Below, piece by piece: positions 63,866 through 64,000 of a DNA stretch of 64,000 nucleotides. The notes under the pieces are model-generated. The model made no database searches. It saw only the letters and a program-made list of their open reading frames with translations, and was not told the origin of the DNA. Each line of letters opens with the position of its first letter. Within the stretch, counting starts at the first letter, position 1. The stretch is from Papiliotrema nemorosa. Its lineage: Eukaryota > Basidiomycota > Tremellomycetes > Tremellales > Rhynchogastremaceae. The position numbers and the translations under genes are program-made. The stretch is taken from assembly GCA_032158125.1 (NCBI GenBank), contig JASKOT010000016.1, forward strand, positions 186,001 through 250,000. The letters are read 5' to 3'.

Positions 63866-64000
63866 TCATAGGTACTCGCGAGTCGACAGGAGAAGATGGG
63901 CATATCGATGTTGAAGAATGATCAGCAGGGGAGATTGCGTAGCTCCCCCCCCCTTGCTTGCTCCTCCTCACGCGACTCTGTTGCATCTCCTCGGCCGAGT
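63866..64000. other. Right-edge flank
   Basis: This is the 3' flank of the FAH-family gene. It contains a nine-C run near 63946-63954 and otherwise nothing I can support. Confidence 0.5.

Noticed and set aside
1..64000. Transposons, CRISPR arrays, prophage, bacterial operons
   Set aside because: No terminal repeats, transposase or reverse-transcriptase residues were seen; the DNA is eukaryotic, so CRISPR and operon logic does not apply.

Overview
The window is nuclear DNA of a basidiomycete yeast, most likely a tremellomycete (Cryptococcus/Kwoniella/Saitozyma-like). Genes are dense and intron-rich. Introns are mostly 31-60 nt with gtgagt/gtaagt donors and a ctgac or ctaat branch site just before the acceptor. 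Gene content is fungal: alpha-aminoadipate lysine synthesis, bifunctional Thi20, a fungal opsin, a Zn2Cys6 regulator and a copper amine oxidase. I see no transposon, rRNA or assembly gap. All exon models are hand-made from reading frame, splice signals and family conservation; every model given keeps phase.

Left third (1-26.6 kb), left to right: 5' part of alanine aminotransferase (-), an SVIP-like small myristoylated protein (-), TOM20 (-), an SGNH-hydrolase-like protein (+), RIC1 (+), a 1296-residue amphipathic repeat protein (+), a rhodopsin (+), an orphan membrane protein (+), a 3.6-kb gene-poor stretch with G- and C-tracts, a bZIP factor (+) and a JMJD4-type oxygenase (+).

Middle (26.9-41.6 kb): copper amine oxidase (-), APC permease (+), Zn2Cys6 regulator (-), MFS transporter (-), YtcJ-type amidohydrolase (+) and D-amino-acid oxidase (+). 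Together they look like a nitrogen-scavenging cluster: two transporters bring amines or amides in, three enzymes release ammonia or amines, and a dedicated regulator lies between them. GATA-type motifs lie in both divergent promoters.

Right third (41.9-64 kb): a multi-pass membrane protein (-), THI20 (-), tRNA-Ser(CGA) with a 12-nt intron (+), LYS2 (+), a BTB protein (-), Rab GDI (-), casein kinase 2 beta (+), mitochondrial ferredoxin YAH1 (-) and an FAH-family hydrolase (+). These are mostly housekeeping genes. RIC1 and GDI both serve Rab GTPase cycling; TOM20 and YAH1 serve mitochondria; the D-amino-acid oxidase and the FAH protein both end in ARL, a peroxisomal-type C-terminus.

The most unusual features are the amine/D-amino-acid cluster, the repeat protein, an opsin lacking the usual proton-donor aspartate, GC-AG introns in two genes, 11-12 nt micro-exons in three genes, and runs of introns whose length is a multiple of three with no stop.
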